Positions 1 to 15,000 of a stretch of DNA of 64,000 nucleotides are shown in pieces (position 1 is the stretch's first letter; each line of letters begins with the position of its first letter). Source of the DNA: Luidia sarsii (taxonomy: Eukaryota; Echinodermata; Asteroidea; Paxillosida; Luidiidae); contig OX465105.1 in the NCBI GenBank assembly GCA_949987565.1, forward strand, positions 16,539,426 to 16,603,425, written 5' to 3'. Below the pieces are notes generated by a model that was given only the letters and a program-made list of their open reading frames with translations, was not told where the DNA came from and made no database searches. The position numbers and the translations under genes were made by a program.

Positions 1-3000
1 ATATTTGCTCAAATTATGCATGCATGATAGTTTGAATTTAGGGACGACCTTTGACACTTAGCTGTCAGGTGACCTGAAGCATTTTGTCCGAATCACACCA
101 TCTAGGATAATCTGAGGGGCACCAGTTGGTACAGTTTTATTAGATAGGCAAGTTTCTAGTCGTTCAATAAATCACTTATGTAACTTTAGCCCCCTCAAGA
201 TTGACTCTGTTTTTAGGCCCTTAATGAAAATATAATTGGACATGAACCCAGATATTTGATATCTCCGTGTTCTATCTTATGAGCTATCCAGCCCTTAGAT
301 GGCAGCCTTCCCAAATAGTCAGCTATCTTTGCCGGAGTGGGGCCACCAGTCAGAAGCATTCAATCTGCAGTCAACCTCCAGGGATCACGCCCTATTTTCA
401 ATTTTTCATTTAAAAAAAAGTGGAAACCTGGCTACAGCAGCTGAGGAATCACACCAAGATTTAACCAAATTATTTTTCAAATTAACCCATTTTTGGTGTT
501 AAATAAAACAAACAATTCATTTATCCCTGTTTTCTTTGATCACCCCTGTCCCTTTCCCCTTCGATCCCCCACCCTGCTCCTGTACCCTTGATCCTCCCCA
601 CCCTTTTGTTTGTTTTCCCTTTAATCTCCCCTCCCTTGGTGTACATCTGCATCCGACTCCCTTCCCCTTTTTCCTTCCTCTGTCATGTGTGTCAGGGCTT
701 TCCTTCCCCCGATTGTCTGTGTATGTCCTTGTCACTTTGCCTTTGAGAAAAGGTTCTCCTGGGATCGAAACATCAGGGCCTCCTAATTCTTGAATATTAT
801 GATCATGCCCCTCGTTTTCATTTCGGTTCTCCTGTCGGTATTGTATCTTTGGGTCTGTGGGGGCGCCAGTCGGAAGCAGAGATTGAGGGAAAGCATGCCG
901 GTAGCTCCGCTTTATTGTCTGAGCATAGGCAGTGCCTCCTTCGGGGAGCTGTCTAGAAGGACACGGTGCTGAGGTTGGGTCCATACTTCTCCACCGTTTG
1001 CCTGAGAGCCATTTTGTCCACCAAATTGAGACCGGACGAATGAAGACCGGTCTCACTGCTCTGGGTCTTCAGGACGGATCCAACCTTGGGATCTGGAGGG
1101 GGGAAAAAGAAAAAAAAAAGGAAAGAATTTTGGTTGCAAATTTTGGTTGCAAATTTTGGTTGCAAGAATTTTGGTTGCAAATTGGAGATTTGCACGGTGG
1201 AAATACTAAGTGGAAGGTTTTCCAGTGACACCGTGCAGCGCTTCTCTCTCAAGAAGGAGTGTGGCTCTGAAAAGAGCTGGTAACTCAACGTGTCGGGTAG
1301 GGTGTACTCCTTTCAGAGCCACACTCCTTCTTGAAAGAGAGAAGAGCTACATGGTGTCAGCGCAAATCTTGCGCTTACCTTTATTTTCCAGGAGGCGCAG
1401 AAGTGTAGACAGCGGAGGAAAGGTGGCTGCGACACTCGACTGATTCCCGTCGCCTGGAGAGAACAAACAACCAACACACACACACAAATCAACGCAAAAC
1501 CAAAACAATCGTATCGTTCTTAGTAGGGAAGTAAATGGGGCCCATGTTGTCAACCTCCTAGTTGGTGGGCCCTGGTAACTGGTCTCGCTCTTCTGATTGA
1601 GCCCGGGCGAACGACAACAACTTGAGACAGCAGCACCTCTAATTGCTGCTTGCCTCATATACAAGAAGAAGAAAAAACGCAAAACCAAAACAATCGTATC
1701 GTTCTTAGTAGGGAAGTAAATGCAAGAGTCGTGTTCTGGTTTTCCGTAATTACATTTCTGTGCTCTCCATCGACGGTAACATGAATTTTCTACAATATTT
1801 TCACTTTCTAAATAATATTTGAATGCGAGTGTAAATAATTCATACTATTCAAATGAAAATCTCAAAGATTTTACATAATATTTTATACCCCACCTTGCTC
1901 TCGTCCCTTTTATTCTCCCACCCTTTTGTTTGTTTTCCCTTTGATCTCCCCTCCCTTCATGAACATCTGCATCCTACTCCCTTCCCTTTTGTCCTTCCTC
2001 TGTCACGTGTGTCAGGGCTTTTCTTCCCCTGACTGTCTGTGCGCTGTACAGTGTCCATGTCACTTTGCCTTTGAGAAAGGCCCTGCTAGGATCAGAACAT
2101 CAGGCCCTCTAACTTTTGAGATTTTTGTATTGCAGGTCATTTTAGTCAGTGCGCAGCTTACAACAGTCTTTTTTCTATTTACTTAATATTATTTGTTTAG
2201 AGCCACACTCCTTCTCGAAAGAGAAGTGCTACATGGTGTCACCGCAAACCTTCCACTTTGTATTTCCACCATGCAAACCTTGAAGTCTTATCAATCTCAG
2301 TCCTAATTCTGAGAGTTGTTTTGAGAACCAGTGAGCTATCAGTTTGCAAATTTCTTTGGGTAAGACTAAAAAAAAAAAATTCTAGCTAGAATTTACCTAG
2401 ATTAGTTGAACTCTGTGAGGAACTCCTGAACGGCCGATTTCGGTAGTCAAGCACACGCGAACTCTCTGATTAAAAGAAGAAGACAAAACATAAATAAAAT
2501 TGTGCTATCACCTTGACATACCAGCACTCTACCATCAGAGTAATATCTCGTATGTAGGTGTGGGCCTTCTCAAATAGTCAACTACAATGTAGTCTTTGCT
2601 GGGATAAAAGCGCCAGTCAGAAGCAATTCAACCATTAATTGCCGTACATCTCCAGGGATCACGTTCCCGCTTTCATTCAGATGCAGAAAACCCATTGTTG
2701 CAAACATCATGGCTACAGCAGCTCAGGGATCAAACAAAGTGGATGCAGCTTTTTGTTTCTCAATTGAAGTCAGCTGAAAAACACATGGATTAGGGTCCTT
2801 TGCAAAAAGTTGAAGCTTTGGATCTGTGAAAAACACAACAGCAAAGGACATAAACACTAGGGTCAAAACAAAAGAGGCAGACCAGGGAGACAGTGGCTTT
2901 GACGATGCAAGGGAATCCACCATATCATAAGACCTGATAGGGAAGACCAAGGTTAGGGGAGAGTGGAGGAGGTTTGTGCATCAGTGCACCAGCGGTCGGT

Positions 3001-3037
3001 GAGACCACGGAGATGAGTGAGTGAGAGCCTTGCTTAC
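1..3037. other. Repeat-rich flank left of GSAP exon 17, no exon recognised
   Basis: This is either the last GSAP intron or downstream DNA. It contains SINE-tail copies (about 255-480 and 2540-2740, with the block ggcgccagtcagaagca), copies of the GATCCTAGCAGGACC module (about 720-790 and 2060-2115), palindromic TGGCTCTGAAAAGAGCC elements (1200-1350 and 2200-2290), and a short direct repeat of ttttggttgcaaa (1130-1180). No segment matched the GSAP C terminus. Confidence 0.5.
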
Positions 3038-6000
3038 CTTCTTTCAAGGTGTCTGCCACGTACTGCTGGGCCAGGTAGTGCATGGCAATGGGGTGGTTCC
3101 ATTTCTGCATGGCCTGAACTGACAATCCCTGGAAAGAAACGACCGGAGGGATGAAAAGTGACCAGGCAGGAAAGCAAAGCGACCAGTGATACAAGGTCAC
3201 TAATAGGCAAACAGTTGACCAGCTGACACAAACGTGACCTGTACAGGAAAGTGAGCTGCAGAGTGCAGACAAAAAGTGAATGGTGGATGAAAAAGTGACC
3301 ACTGAACAAAATTGACCATTTCGCGCCGGGACCTCCGAATCCGGAGGTCAATTGGATTGCCTTTGCAACGGGGCCCTCCGAATCCGGGCACCACTATTGT
3401 CCACATTCTAAACAAAGACTCTTTTCAGCGCGGGATACCGCGCTGCAGCTGAAGGCACGCGGGGGACATTGTCTTTGCATGCCACACAGCCCAACGGTCA
3501 TCGGTCTGGCATTGGAATTCCCCCACATTCTTTACCGTAATCTGTACGCTTGTTTGTGGCCGACCAACTCGAAGATTGGACTGCCTGGAGTGGAGGCTGG
3601 AGTCTGCGGTCAGGGATTGTCAGCAGCGTACACACACGCACACACACACGCCGTTACAGTCCATTGATGACGCACAAAGGGCCATTTTTTGAATGGATAA
3701 TCTGACAAAAGCCACAACAACGTCCGAATTGTGCCAGGTTTTACTCTCTTGTACCCATAGTATACCCTTATCGATTTATTTCACAGAAATATATTGTTCC
3801 GATTGTTTTAGCAAGATTTTAAAATGATGCATTGTTAAAAAAAACCCGTATGGCGGTCACCGGCGCTGAAAACCCCCCGGCGCAAAGTGGTTAAAAGTGA
3901 CCAGTGAACGAAAATTGACAAAAGGAAAACAGTGCCATTTGGATTAAAAGTGACAATTGGATTAAAAGTGGCAGTTGGATTAAAAGTGACAATTGGATTA
4001 CCGGTAAAAGTGGCAGCTGGATTAAAAGTGACAATTGGATTAAAAGTTACCTGTACATCAAAAGTGACCATTTGATTAACAGTGACTGTTGGATTAACAG
4101 TGACCATTGGCTTAAAAGTGACCATTGGCTTAAAAGTGACCATTTGATTAACAGTGACCTATGGATTAACAGTGACCTGTGGATTAAAAGTAATTGGCAA
4201 ATTAAAAGTGTCTGTTGGATAAAAAAAGGGTTTGTTATATTAAAAGTGTCTGTTGGATAAAAAAGTGTTTGTTGTATTAAAAGTGACTGAGGGATTATAA
4301 TGTCCATTGGACTAAAAGTGACCCTTGGATTAAAAGTGACCCTTGGATTAAAAATGACCCTTGGATTAAAAGTGACCCTTGGATTAAAAGTGACCCTTGG
4401 ATTAAAAGTGACCCTTGGATTAAAAGTGACCCTTGGATTAAAAGTGACCCTTGGATTAAAAGTGACCCTTGGATTAAAGGTGACCCTTGGATTAAAAGTG
4501 ACCCTTGGATTAAAAGTGACCCTTGGATTAAAAGTGACCCTTGGATTAAAAGTGACCCTTGGATTAAAAGTGACCCTTGGATTAAAAGTGACCCTTGGAT
4601 TACAAGTGACCCTTGGATTCAAAGTGACCCTTGGATTCAAAGTGACTGGTGGATTGAAAGTGACTAGTGGATTAAAAGTGACTGGTGTTATTGAAAGTGA
4701 CTGGTGGATTAACAATGGCCACTGGATGAACCACGAATAAGACAAAAAAGACTACCGGTGATAAAAAGCAGTTGACCGAAAAAACTGATGGCTAAAAAAA
4801 GTGATGACCAAAAAAGTGACCCCCCCTTCCCTCCCTGGCAGCAATGCTGACCTTGGGGAGTCTGGTGATGACCTGTATCTTCATCTCCACCTGCTCCGGC
4901 GAGTCGTCGGGCACCTCCTGCAGGAGACGGGTCAGGAAGTCCTCCGTCAGTTGCAGCACGCCGTGGTCCACGTACTGCAGGAACATGCGGGGCTCCAAGC
5001 AGCGGAACCCCTGTACCGTGAAGAGCGTCGGAAAACCTACCAGACCAAAAACCAAAACACCCAACCAAGTTGTGGGGGCAGCGTTGAGCACAGGCTTGAG
5101 GAAAGGCTCAGTTGCCTTGTTGTCCGAAGTGCGCCCTCGCGTGCCAGAGGTGGGTTATGCCAACTTCCCACCTCTGTGTGCTGGCCATAATGGGGGAAGC
5201 ACTATCTGGGCTTCAGCTGGGTAGCTCATGAATAATTCAACAAAGTGACGTAGAAGTGAAGTAAATATCTTAATAGGTACATGTACATGTGCAGTATCAT
5301 AATTATACGTCATAATGTTGAATTATTCATGATCTACCCGGCTGGAGCACAGATATTGCTTCTCAAGTTGTTCATATACGTCATAATGTTGAATTATTCA
5401 TGACCTGCCCTGCTGGAGCCCAGATAGTGCTTCCCCCATAATGGTCTTTAGCCTAAAACTTGCAGGTAAATTTTATCTTGTTTTCCCCTTTTACTTTCAT
5501 CAAATAAGTCAGCGCACATAGACTGGACAGTGCATAGAATGTCCTCAATGTCTGTATACTTGGATAAGCTTTTATTTTTCAGGGGTTTTGTGTATCTGTT
5601 GACTAAACCCCCTCCACAGAGTCACCACTCAAAGGGAATCTGGCTTGCTGTGGCTCACGAAGGATGTCCTAAAACTACTCACTGACAGCAATTGCGAATA
5701 TCGCAAATCTCGAAAAAAAAAATTCACAACTGGATCTGAGACGGGTGGAGAGTTTTGCGGTTTCACGGTGTGACACTCCTCTTTCGAGAGGGAGCGTGGC
5801 TCTGAAAAGTTTCTTGATTCCAACTGTCATCGGTGTTTATGTGCCTGCAGTCTCCTGACGACAGGCAGAGTACATACTACCCGAAATGTTGAGTTACCGG
5901 CTCTTTTCAGAGCCACACTCCTTCTCGAAAGAGAAGTGTTACATGTACATGGTGCCAATGCAAATTTTCCACACCATGCAGACCTTCAAGTCTTATGGAT

Positions 6001-9000
6001 CTCAAATGACTGGTAGATGAAAGTGGCTCATAAATCTAAAAAGAGAATCTTACAAGGCCTGAAGTATTAATCCATGCAGGACTTTTCCCAAAGGTAGAGA
6101 AAGGGTCTTGAAGCCAGACCTTTGATTTTTTGACAGAAATGTTTCTATAAGGATCTGGGTCTGATTTTAGAGAGCGGCTTCTAAATTTTGGGTCATGGTT
6201 GCCGCGGCAATTGTCTCCAAGGCAACTCTTACCAAGAGGTACTGGGAAGCAGATGGACTGGACGGCCATGTAGAACCTCTCGATCAGATGGAAGAGCTGG
6301 AAGCACCGAGGAGGCGGCTTCTTGATCCTAACGGAGGGGAGGGGGGAATAAAGACGAGAAATTTCCATCTAAAGCAGGCAAATGCACCCAACAGACTGGT
6401 CGAGGTTGTGTGGGGGATTCGAATAAGGTATAGCGGTGGGTACAGGTCACGTCGAGCAGGGCAAAAACCCTCATCGAATGACATTCTCCTTGTCGCAAAC
6501 ATCATGTTATATCTACATGTACGTCGATGAGACGTTAAGATGCAAGATACTTTATTGTCGTGTAAAAAAAAAAAAGATCTTCTCCACACGCAATTTGCTC
6601 TGCCAGTATTGCAGGAAGTACTGGTAGAAGACAAAAAAAAATCACACATAAAAAAACAATTATTCAACAAGTGCTAAGCATTAACCCTAACCTCCCCAAA
6701 TTCTACTGGATCCTCCGGTGGTATTGGAAGACTTTGGAGGATTGAGGCTGAATGCAAAAATTTTCAAGAAGGAGTTTGGAGGATTGAGGCTGAATGCAAA
6801 ACTTTTCAAGAAGGACTTTGGGGGATTGAGGCTGGTTGGTGTTTGACTTCAAAAAGGATTCTGGAGGATTTGGGGGGGGTTTTGGAGGAATGATGTTGTG
6901 TGTAAGACTAACAGGTTGTTGTCCACACAGGGTTTTTGTTGTAGTGTACTGTACAGTGTATGTGTACATGTAGTTGCCCCCATGTATACATTATATTACA
7001 TTACAAATAGATAATTATAGTCGTCAAAAGAAGGAATAAAAAAACAAAGACTTGCGACCTACAGCGTGATGGTGCTGCCCGGGATGGTGCGAGGGTCCGG
7101 GTAGCCACAGCAGTACAGCATCAGCAGCACCAGCTGCTTGACCTGCTGCAGTTGGCAGCTCAGGTACATCTGGGCAATGTTGTACATCTTCTCCTTGCTG
7201 ACTGGCATCATAGAGTGGCGCTGCAGATGCATGACCAGACGCTCGAGGGTCTACAAGCAGAGAGGGATATAGGGAACCAGACCGTGATATTATGCCAGAA
7301 CAATGTAGCTCTTTCGTGAGTCGGTGGTTCTGAACAGAACCAATGCACTCTTTAAAACCACTGAGCATAGTATATAATTACATACCAAGTAAGGCAAAAC
7401 CCTTCTTGAAGAACGATCCCCTGAACGCAAACTCATATCATGTCTGTGATGCAATTTGGTACACAAAGAAAACCGGATTGGGATTTGAACCCGAGACCTC
7501 AGGTACGAATAACCAAAGTTTTCGGGTTCAAATCCTGGTCCAGTCAAAGTTTTCTTTGCCATTTTCCCTCAAAATTGTCAAAAGTTCCCAGTCATCTTTT
7601 TTATTTGTTTGCTTGACTTGAATAAAGACAGCTTAGTAAAATATAGGAGGGTTTGTGGTGACACCGTGTATAAGTTTCTCCTGATGACAGCCAGAGAATG
7701 ATGACTGGCCGGAACGTTAGGTTGTCGCTCAGGTTCTTTTCAGAACCACACCTCTTTTTTTAGAGACCTTATACATGGCATCACCACAAACCCTCCTTTA
7801 TTGTTTCAACCACCATACAAAGCCTTACAGCCCCTACACAACATTGGTAAGATAAAAAAACAGAAATGTTCACAGATTTACATGAAACCTATACAGTTTG
7901 AAGATGGTTATAGAAGAAACCTCGCACTGAAATATTTCTGCCTAAAATGTTGTATTTTGGGAGAAATAAATTGTTTACGTCTCACCGAGATCTAAACTAT
8001 TTTTCGAAACAGTACGACATTGAATGCTGCATTTTCGCAAAACAAATTAAGCGGTTTCCACGATTTTCTCGAGACTCGGTTGGCGGATTGAGCTGAAATT
8101 TTCACAGGTGTGCTATTTCATGCATATGTTGGATCAGACAATATATGGATGCTATACCAAGATCAATGTTGTGTAGGGGCTTTAAGTCGTATTAAGCTTA
8201 GTCAAAACTAAGACTGCTTTGAACCACAACCACTTACCAAGCTCAGAATGGTGTCCTGGCTGTTGTCCGGCAGCGCTGCGTCCTCGTCAACCAGAACCCA
8301 GGGGGTCTCCCGCCCAGACTGCAGGCCAGCCTTCTTGGAAGGGGTCATGACCCTACGGGCAGAGGCCGCAACCTTCTTGAGGAAGGAGGTCCGCTGGGTG
8401 GGGCTCTGCCTCGTCAGGCTGCCCTGAAGGAGGAGTGGAGGGGGGGGGGAGGAAGTCGGGGAGATGGTGGCTTTTGTTTTGGTTTTGTTTTGGCCTTTTG
8501 GAAAGACGGGCTTGTGAGCATGGGTTGGAGAATGAGTTGAGAGCGGGATGGGATTCAGCTTAGGACTGGCATTGAGATTGGGCTGTTTGGCTTTTGCCTG
8601 GGCCTGGGGCAGGGGCAGGGGCAGGGGCAGGGGCAGGGGCAGGGGCAGGGGCAGGGGCAGGGGCAGGGGCAGGGGCAGTGGCAGGGGCAGGGGCAGAGGC
8701 AGGGGCAGGGGCAGGGGCAGGGGCAGGGGCAGGGGCAGGGGCAGGGGCAGGGGCAGGGGCAGGGGCAGGGGCAGGGGCAGGGGCAGGGGCAGGGGCAAGG
8801 GCAAAGGCAGAGACAGAGGCAGAGGCAGAGGCAGAGGCAGAGGCAGAGGCAGGGACAGGGGCAGGGGCAGGGGCAGGGACAGGGACAGGAACAGGGACAG
8901 GGACAGGGGCAGGGGTAGGGGAACTGGCCAGGGCCAGAGCCAGAGTCGAAGCCATTATCTTAGCAAAGTTCCTTGTTATCTTTCCCTACAGGGATTTTCA

Positions 9001-12000
9001 TAAAACCCGTCCCGATGGAGACGTCAAGGACTGTCACCAGCGACGAGTCCACTCGGAGACTCACTCTCTACTCCTGCTCACCTCCATCAGTGACTGCGCC
9101 CTCTGCTTACGAATCTCCAGCTCAATGTTGCGGGGGTGGAAGCGCAGCGGGGGTCGGACGGGCTGGCCCGAGGGGTCAGAGGTCAGGCTGTGGGCCCGCA
9201 CCCTCTGCTCAAGATTCTCCCACAGGTTGTTGGAGACGCTCTCCATGGTCAGACGTCTCTCCATCCAGTCTCTCTGCCAGGGAGGCAAGGTAAAACCCCA
9301 CCGAATCGAAACCCGGCCAAAAGTCATTTTAAAATGACCGTTGGAAATTCACATAAAATTCCACTTTTCGTGAAAATGGCAGCATTCCAAACGCTAAAAG
9401 TTCATAGCATGTCTAATACTGGTATTTACTTCCACTTGAGTAAGTTACTTTAATAGAATTTGTCAGGTGGAAATTTGGTTTAGTGCAAAAATGGTGTGAT
9501 GGGGCTTTAACAGTGTAATAGAGATTGGAATATTACAAACCACCTTCTACGGGGTGGGACAGAGGGCTTGATTTTTTTTTTATGATTCTTGTTATATTCA
9601 TTCATTTATTCATCCATCCATACGTTTATTTCAAACTCTCTTTCAATCCTAGCAGGGCCTTTCTGAGGAGAAGACTGCTAGGCCCCACTGGGTGGGGATG
9701 GGATCGAGACGCTTGGGACCTCTGAGGCACTTATTAGTGTGTGTACAGTGCGTGTACCTTGTGAACGTTGATCTGAGGCACGGGCGAGTAGACTCCATGC
9801 CTGAAGCTCACCAGCCTCTCGCCGTCCTTTGTCTGCAAAAAAAAAAAAAGTCCCCTTTTCATTTTTGTCGTTAAAAACAATAAAAAATTTTTTAAAAACC
9901 TCTGGATTTGTGGATGAATGCTTCTGGCTGGTGCCCCCACCCCGGCAAAGACTATTTGGGAACGAACGAATGAGCGAACGAACAAATGAAAAAGTGAAGG
10001 AACGAATGAACAAACGAATAAATGAAAGAACAAAAGAACGATAGAACAAAAGAAGGAAAGAACGAACGAACGAACAAACAAATTAACGAACAAAATGAAC
10101 AAACAAACTAACGAAGGAACAAATTTGATTTGGGGATTGATGATTTGCAAGGTCTATTCTTGTTTCCCCTGAAAAGAAGCTCCTCCTCGTTCCTCGTACC
10201 TCCACCAGCTGTCCCCTGGATGTGTCCGTGTTGGTGAACTGCAGGAGCAGAAGCGTCTCGCGGTCAAACTGCCTCCGGAGGGCGCTAAACGTCGCCCCCA
10301 TCAGGTGCTCGGCCAGCAGCTCAGGCAAGTCCAGGCTGGTCACATCCTTAGACAGCTCTCCCATCACCTGAGATTGGATTTCAGGGCAGGTTGGGGTTTT
10401 TTTTATAGAGGGAAAATAGGGAAGAGCTTTACAGACAGCTTCCTGACCTGAATCACCTGCAATATAATCAATCTTGCAACTTTTTGTGCAGTGCCTGACA
10501 TTTTTTGATCTTTGCAGGACCTTGAGGATTTTCGATCCTTGGGAAAGGACCTTTTCTCAACGATCTTTGCTCATCCTTTCTGGTGTGAATTGTAAAAAAT
10601 TAATGTGCTTGTTTTTACGGTAACCTTTGAAGCTGTTTGTATATCTGATTTGGGTTTTTAAACACTTTTTATCATTATATTGATGTGCCCATTTTTATGT
10701 GAAATAAATAAATAAACCAATAATAATAATGATAATTAAAGTACAGTACTCATCTTGCTTCCTAATTTTTTTGCCACTGCGAAAGTTTCCCCTCTATCCC
10801 CGACTGAACATAAGAAATTTTGAAGAATACTAACAATCAGATGGATAGAGTGCATGGTATACCTTGATAAAGCACAGTGGAACGTCGCCTGATGAACATC
10901 CCAGGATCCATGATAATTGATTGGTATAGCGGTCACTTGTTATAGCAGATGTGGCCATATATTTTGTGTACAAAAATTGGGAGCCAAAAGGGCATGTTTG
11001 TTCATAATAGCCGCATGTTCGGTATATCGGTCACTCACTACCTATACCTTCTTGATCAGCACAGAGTCCCTCAGGTGGACGGTCACCAGATGGACTAAGG
11101 CCAGCTTGACCGAGTGGCAGTCGGCTTCGGCCAGCAGGCTTGGGACGGCATCCTTGTTGATGCTGATCCTATAGGCCCTGCCTGTCATGGCGTTGTAAAG
11201 ACAGTCACCTTTGGAGAAGGTCACGCAGGATGAAAAAAACCAAAAAAAAAAGAAAATTAATTTCAATTCATTTATTTTTAACATTTATTGGGCCTGATGT
11301 TTCGATCCTAGCAGGACCTTTCTCAATTATTATAACATAAAACAAATTAATACAATTCTTCTCTACAAACTCAAATGAGACTTTTGTACTCCTAAAATTG
11401 ATTAATTTAATAAGAAAATAACATAATTTATAAAACCTAAAATTTAGTGGGCCTTACGTTTCGATCCTAGCAGGACCTTTCTCAAAGGCAGAGTGACAAG
11501 GACTAAACAGATACATGGATACACGAAGGAAGGGAGAAGAGAGTGAATAGGACACGGATGAGAAACAAAGGACAAAGAGTAAAGCTGGTAGGGAGAGATC
11601 AAAGGGAAGGGCAATGAGTAGGGTAGGGATTATTGAGAAGAGGGGGAAAGATCAAAAAGAGGAGGAAGTGTGGAGGAGTCAATGTACTTCAACTCAAGCA
11701 TCCTTGAAACCACCACATCTTTCTGCCTCTGATGAAGGTTTAATTGTAAAATTATTACAAAAAAGTAGTTGCTATAGAAATGTTTAAATAATATTTAATA
11801 ATATAATAATTACTTTGTTTCAGATCAGTAGTTCCCTGGTCCTAAAAAAGAACACTTTCATTCCTCACATTGATACCACTGTGCTTCAAATTGTTCAAAG
11901 GCCTTATAAACTGTGAGTGGCACTTTGGGAAAATCTTCACAAGAGAGATACTACAATGAAGCTTACCGCTTGTGCTGGTAGTTTTCTCTTGACTGAAGTG

Positions 12001-15000
12001 GGTGAGAGTTTGGCAACCTTTGGAGCTGTCCCAGACGGCCGTGGTCTCGTCCCCGTTCTGGCCCAGTAACGGGCAGAGGGGGACCGGGGGTCGCCCGTGG
12101 AAGGCAATGTGCAGGCATGGCACCACCTCGGGGCTGACGTTCAGTAGGTGCAGTACGTGGCCTGGCGAATACACCGCGATGTAGCTCTCTGTGGGGTGAA
12201 AAGGGAGATGAAATATGAATGAGGGAGGGAGGGGAGGGGGAGGGGGGAAGGGAGGGGAGGGAGGAGAGGGAGGGGAAGGGAGGGAGGGGACAGAGGTACG
12301 GAGGAGGGAAAGGAGGGACAGGGGAGGGAGGGAGGGAGCGAAGGAGAGTGATCGCGAGAGAAGTAGGGAGGAGGGATGGTCAGAGTGAGGGGAAGGGAGG
12401 GGGACAGAGGGAGGGAGGGAGGGAAGGAGGGAGGGACAGGGGAGGGAGGGAAGGAAGGAAGGAAGAGGAGTGGGAGGAAGAGAAGAAGGGAAGGAGGGAT
12501 GGTCAGTGGGAGGGGAAGGGAGGGAGGGGGATAGACGGAGGGAGGGAGGGAGGGACAGGGGAGGGAGGGAGGGAAGGAGGGAGGGAGGGAAGGAGGGAGG
12601 GAAGGAAAGGGAGTGGGAAGGAGAGAAGTAGGGAAAGAGGGATGGTCAGAGAGAGGGGAGAGAGGAAGGGGAGGGAAGTGGGAGGGAAGGGGACAGAGGG
12701 AAGGAAGGAGGGAGGGATGAGAGGGGGAGGGTAAGAGGGAGGTGAGGTGAGGGGAGGGAGGGGACATAAATTATGGAGGGGGACAAAGGGAGGGAGGGAA
12801 AGATGAAGGGACATGGGGAGAAAGTAAGGGAAAGAAGGAGGATGGGTCAGAGGAAGGGGGAGTGAGGGGGAGGAAGGGGGACAGAAGGAGGGAGGGAAGG
12901 AAGGATGGAGGGAAGAAGGGAGAGAAACTCTTGACAGTTGCAAACCAGTCCCATGAAAATCAGCAAATATGGCCACCTTGACTCACCCAATGGTGTAAAG
13001 AAGAGTCTAGTGGTCTCCGCCAGTTCTCTGGGTATCTGCGGCACGCTGCAGTGCAAGACAGTCATGTGGTGCAGCACAAGGACCGAGTAGTTGAGGTCCA
13101 CCAAGTCCTGCCTGTCCGATGACCTCTGACCCGAGGCGGGGGAGGCGGCGGCGGGGGAGGAGGGGGAGGAGGAGGGCTCCCCCTGCGGCCAGGGAAGGCC
13201 GAAGGCGCCGGCGGGCAGTCCGGGCGTCGGCTCTTCCAGCGGCGGGAGGGCCTGCCCTCGGCGGGCGGGCTGACCGCGCCCGTGAGCAGGCGTGGCCAGG
13301 GAGAGCCCGGTGATGTCCGAGATGGCCCGCCGCCGCCGCGCCTCGCCCGGCGGACCGGGCCACGCCCACACCCCGCCCCCCGGATCGGGCGCTACCTCCT
13401 GGCTCTCCCGCTCCTCCGTGGGGGCCCCGCCCCGCCTGCGGTCCCAGGACAGATCTGGGTCAGAGGAGTGCGCAGACGGGGTGAGGACCTTGGGCTTGGT
13501 CGGATGTTGGTAGCAGATGCAGAAAGACCCGTTGGCCTGGAAGATGACCTCCATGTTGAAGGATTTGCCTTCACAGAAGAAAAAAACCCGACAACCCCCA
13601 AACCATACAATGCACAGTCAGAATAGAACACCGGAACAAAGACTTGGATCCCAACAAGGAAGGTTGATATGGTAGACTCGAACCAAATAAATGAATGCAA
13701 CTTAACCACTTTGCACTGGGCCCTCCGAATCCGGGCATCACTATTGTCCAAGTTTTAAACATACACTCTTTTCAGCCTACCGCAAACAAAATGCAGTTGT
13801 AACAAAAGCCACACAGATGTCCAATTGTGACAGGTTTGAACTTGCTCGTGCAAATACTAGCCAGAAATCTGTCCTAACGAAACATCATACCTGATATCGT
13901 TCGACTTGGCACGATGTCGGAATACTGTTCTCTGGTGAAAGAAGAAACAAAGTTGCATTCGAGTCACAAAATACCGAGTCCGGGTCTGAGTACCAGTCAC
14001 AATCTCGTAAGTCATAAATCATTCAGGTCAAAGGTTGAATCCTTAGTCGAGTCACGAATCACTATTATTTCCATTATATTTTCTCTTAACGTTTGAAAGA
14101 AAAAGGAAATCTGGAAAAACTGATTTTGGGTCAAAAACGGAAAAATCTGACAGGAGCGGACCTGTCGAACATATTGAAAATTGGGCCTAAAATCAAGTTT
14201 TTTTGAGGGGGCCAAAAATGACTTCAACTGGTCTAGAGAAAGTCTAATCCGTTTTAGAGGGCTCTCAGATAATAGAGGAGTCATTTTGAGAGAAATCTGG
14301 AAAAAAATGATTTTGGGTCAAAAACAGAAAAGTCTGACAGGAGCGGACCTGTCGAACATGTCAAAAATTGGGCCAAAAATCAAGGTTTTTTTTAAGGGGC
14401 CAAGAATGGCTTCAACTGCTGTACGGAAAGTCTGATCCATGTCAGAGGGCCCTCAGATACCTGAGGAGTCATTTTGAGAGAAATCTAGGAAAATTGATTT
14501 TGGGTCTAAAACGGAAAAAACTGACAGGAGCGGACCTGTCGAACATGTCAAAAATTTGGCCAAAAATAAAGTTTTTTTGAGGGGGCCAAAAATGACTTCA
14601 ACTGGTCTACGGAAAGTCCGATCCATGTCAGAGGGCTCTCAGATACCTGAGAAGTCATTTTCAGACAAATCTGGAAATAACTGATTTTGGGTTAAAAACA
14701 GAAAAATCTGACAGGAGCGGACCTGTCGAACATGTCAAAAATTTGGCCAAAAATAAAGTTTTTTTGAGGGGGCCAAAAATGACTTCAACTGGTCTACGGA
14801 AAGTCCGATCCATGTCAGAGGGCTCTCAGATACCTGAGAAGTCATTTTCAGACAAATCTGGAAATAACTGATTTTGGGTTAAAAACAGAAAAATCTGACA
14901 GGAGCGGACCTGTTGAACATGTCAAAAATTGGGCCAAAAATCAAGTTTTTTTGAGGGGGCAAAAAATGACTTCAACTGGTCTACGGAAAGTCTGATCCAT

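Noticed and set aside
2723..2950. Candidate terminal GSAP exon after an acceptor at about 2939
   Set aside because: The required phase gives a stop after about 23 residues without similarity. The better open frame is out of phase with exon 17 and does not resemble the GSAP C terminus.
3835..4745. FNPRVT-repeat and GLKVTL-repeat open frames
   Set aside because: Both strands are open because an 18-bp unit without stops is repeated; the DNA is GSAP intron.
8208..9337. Long open frames of Gly-Ala, Gly-Arg and Pro-Leu repeats on both strands
   Set aside because: They are produced by the GGGGCA hexamer in every frame. The only real coding here is GSAP exons 12 and 13, in a different context.
12141..12976. 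Pro/Ser- and Gly/Arg-rich frames of 150-208 residues
   Set aside because: Read-through of the polypurine tract.
13007..13626. Alternative GC-rich open frames on both strands
   Set aside because: Shadows of GSAP exon 7, caused by its high GC content.
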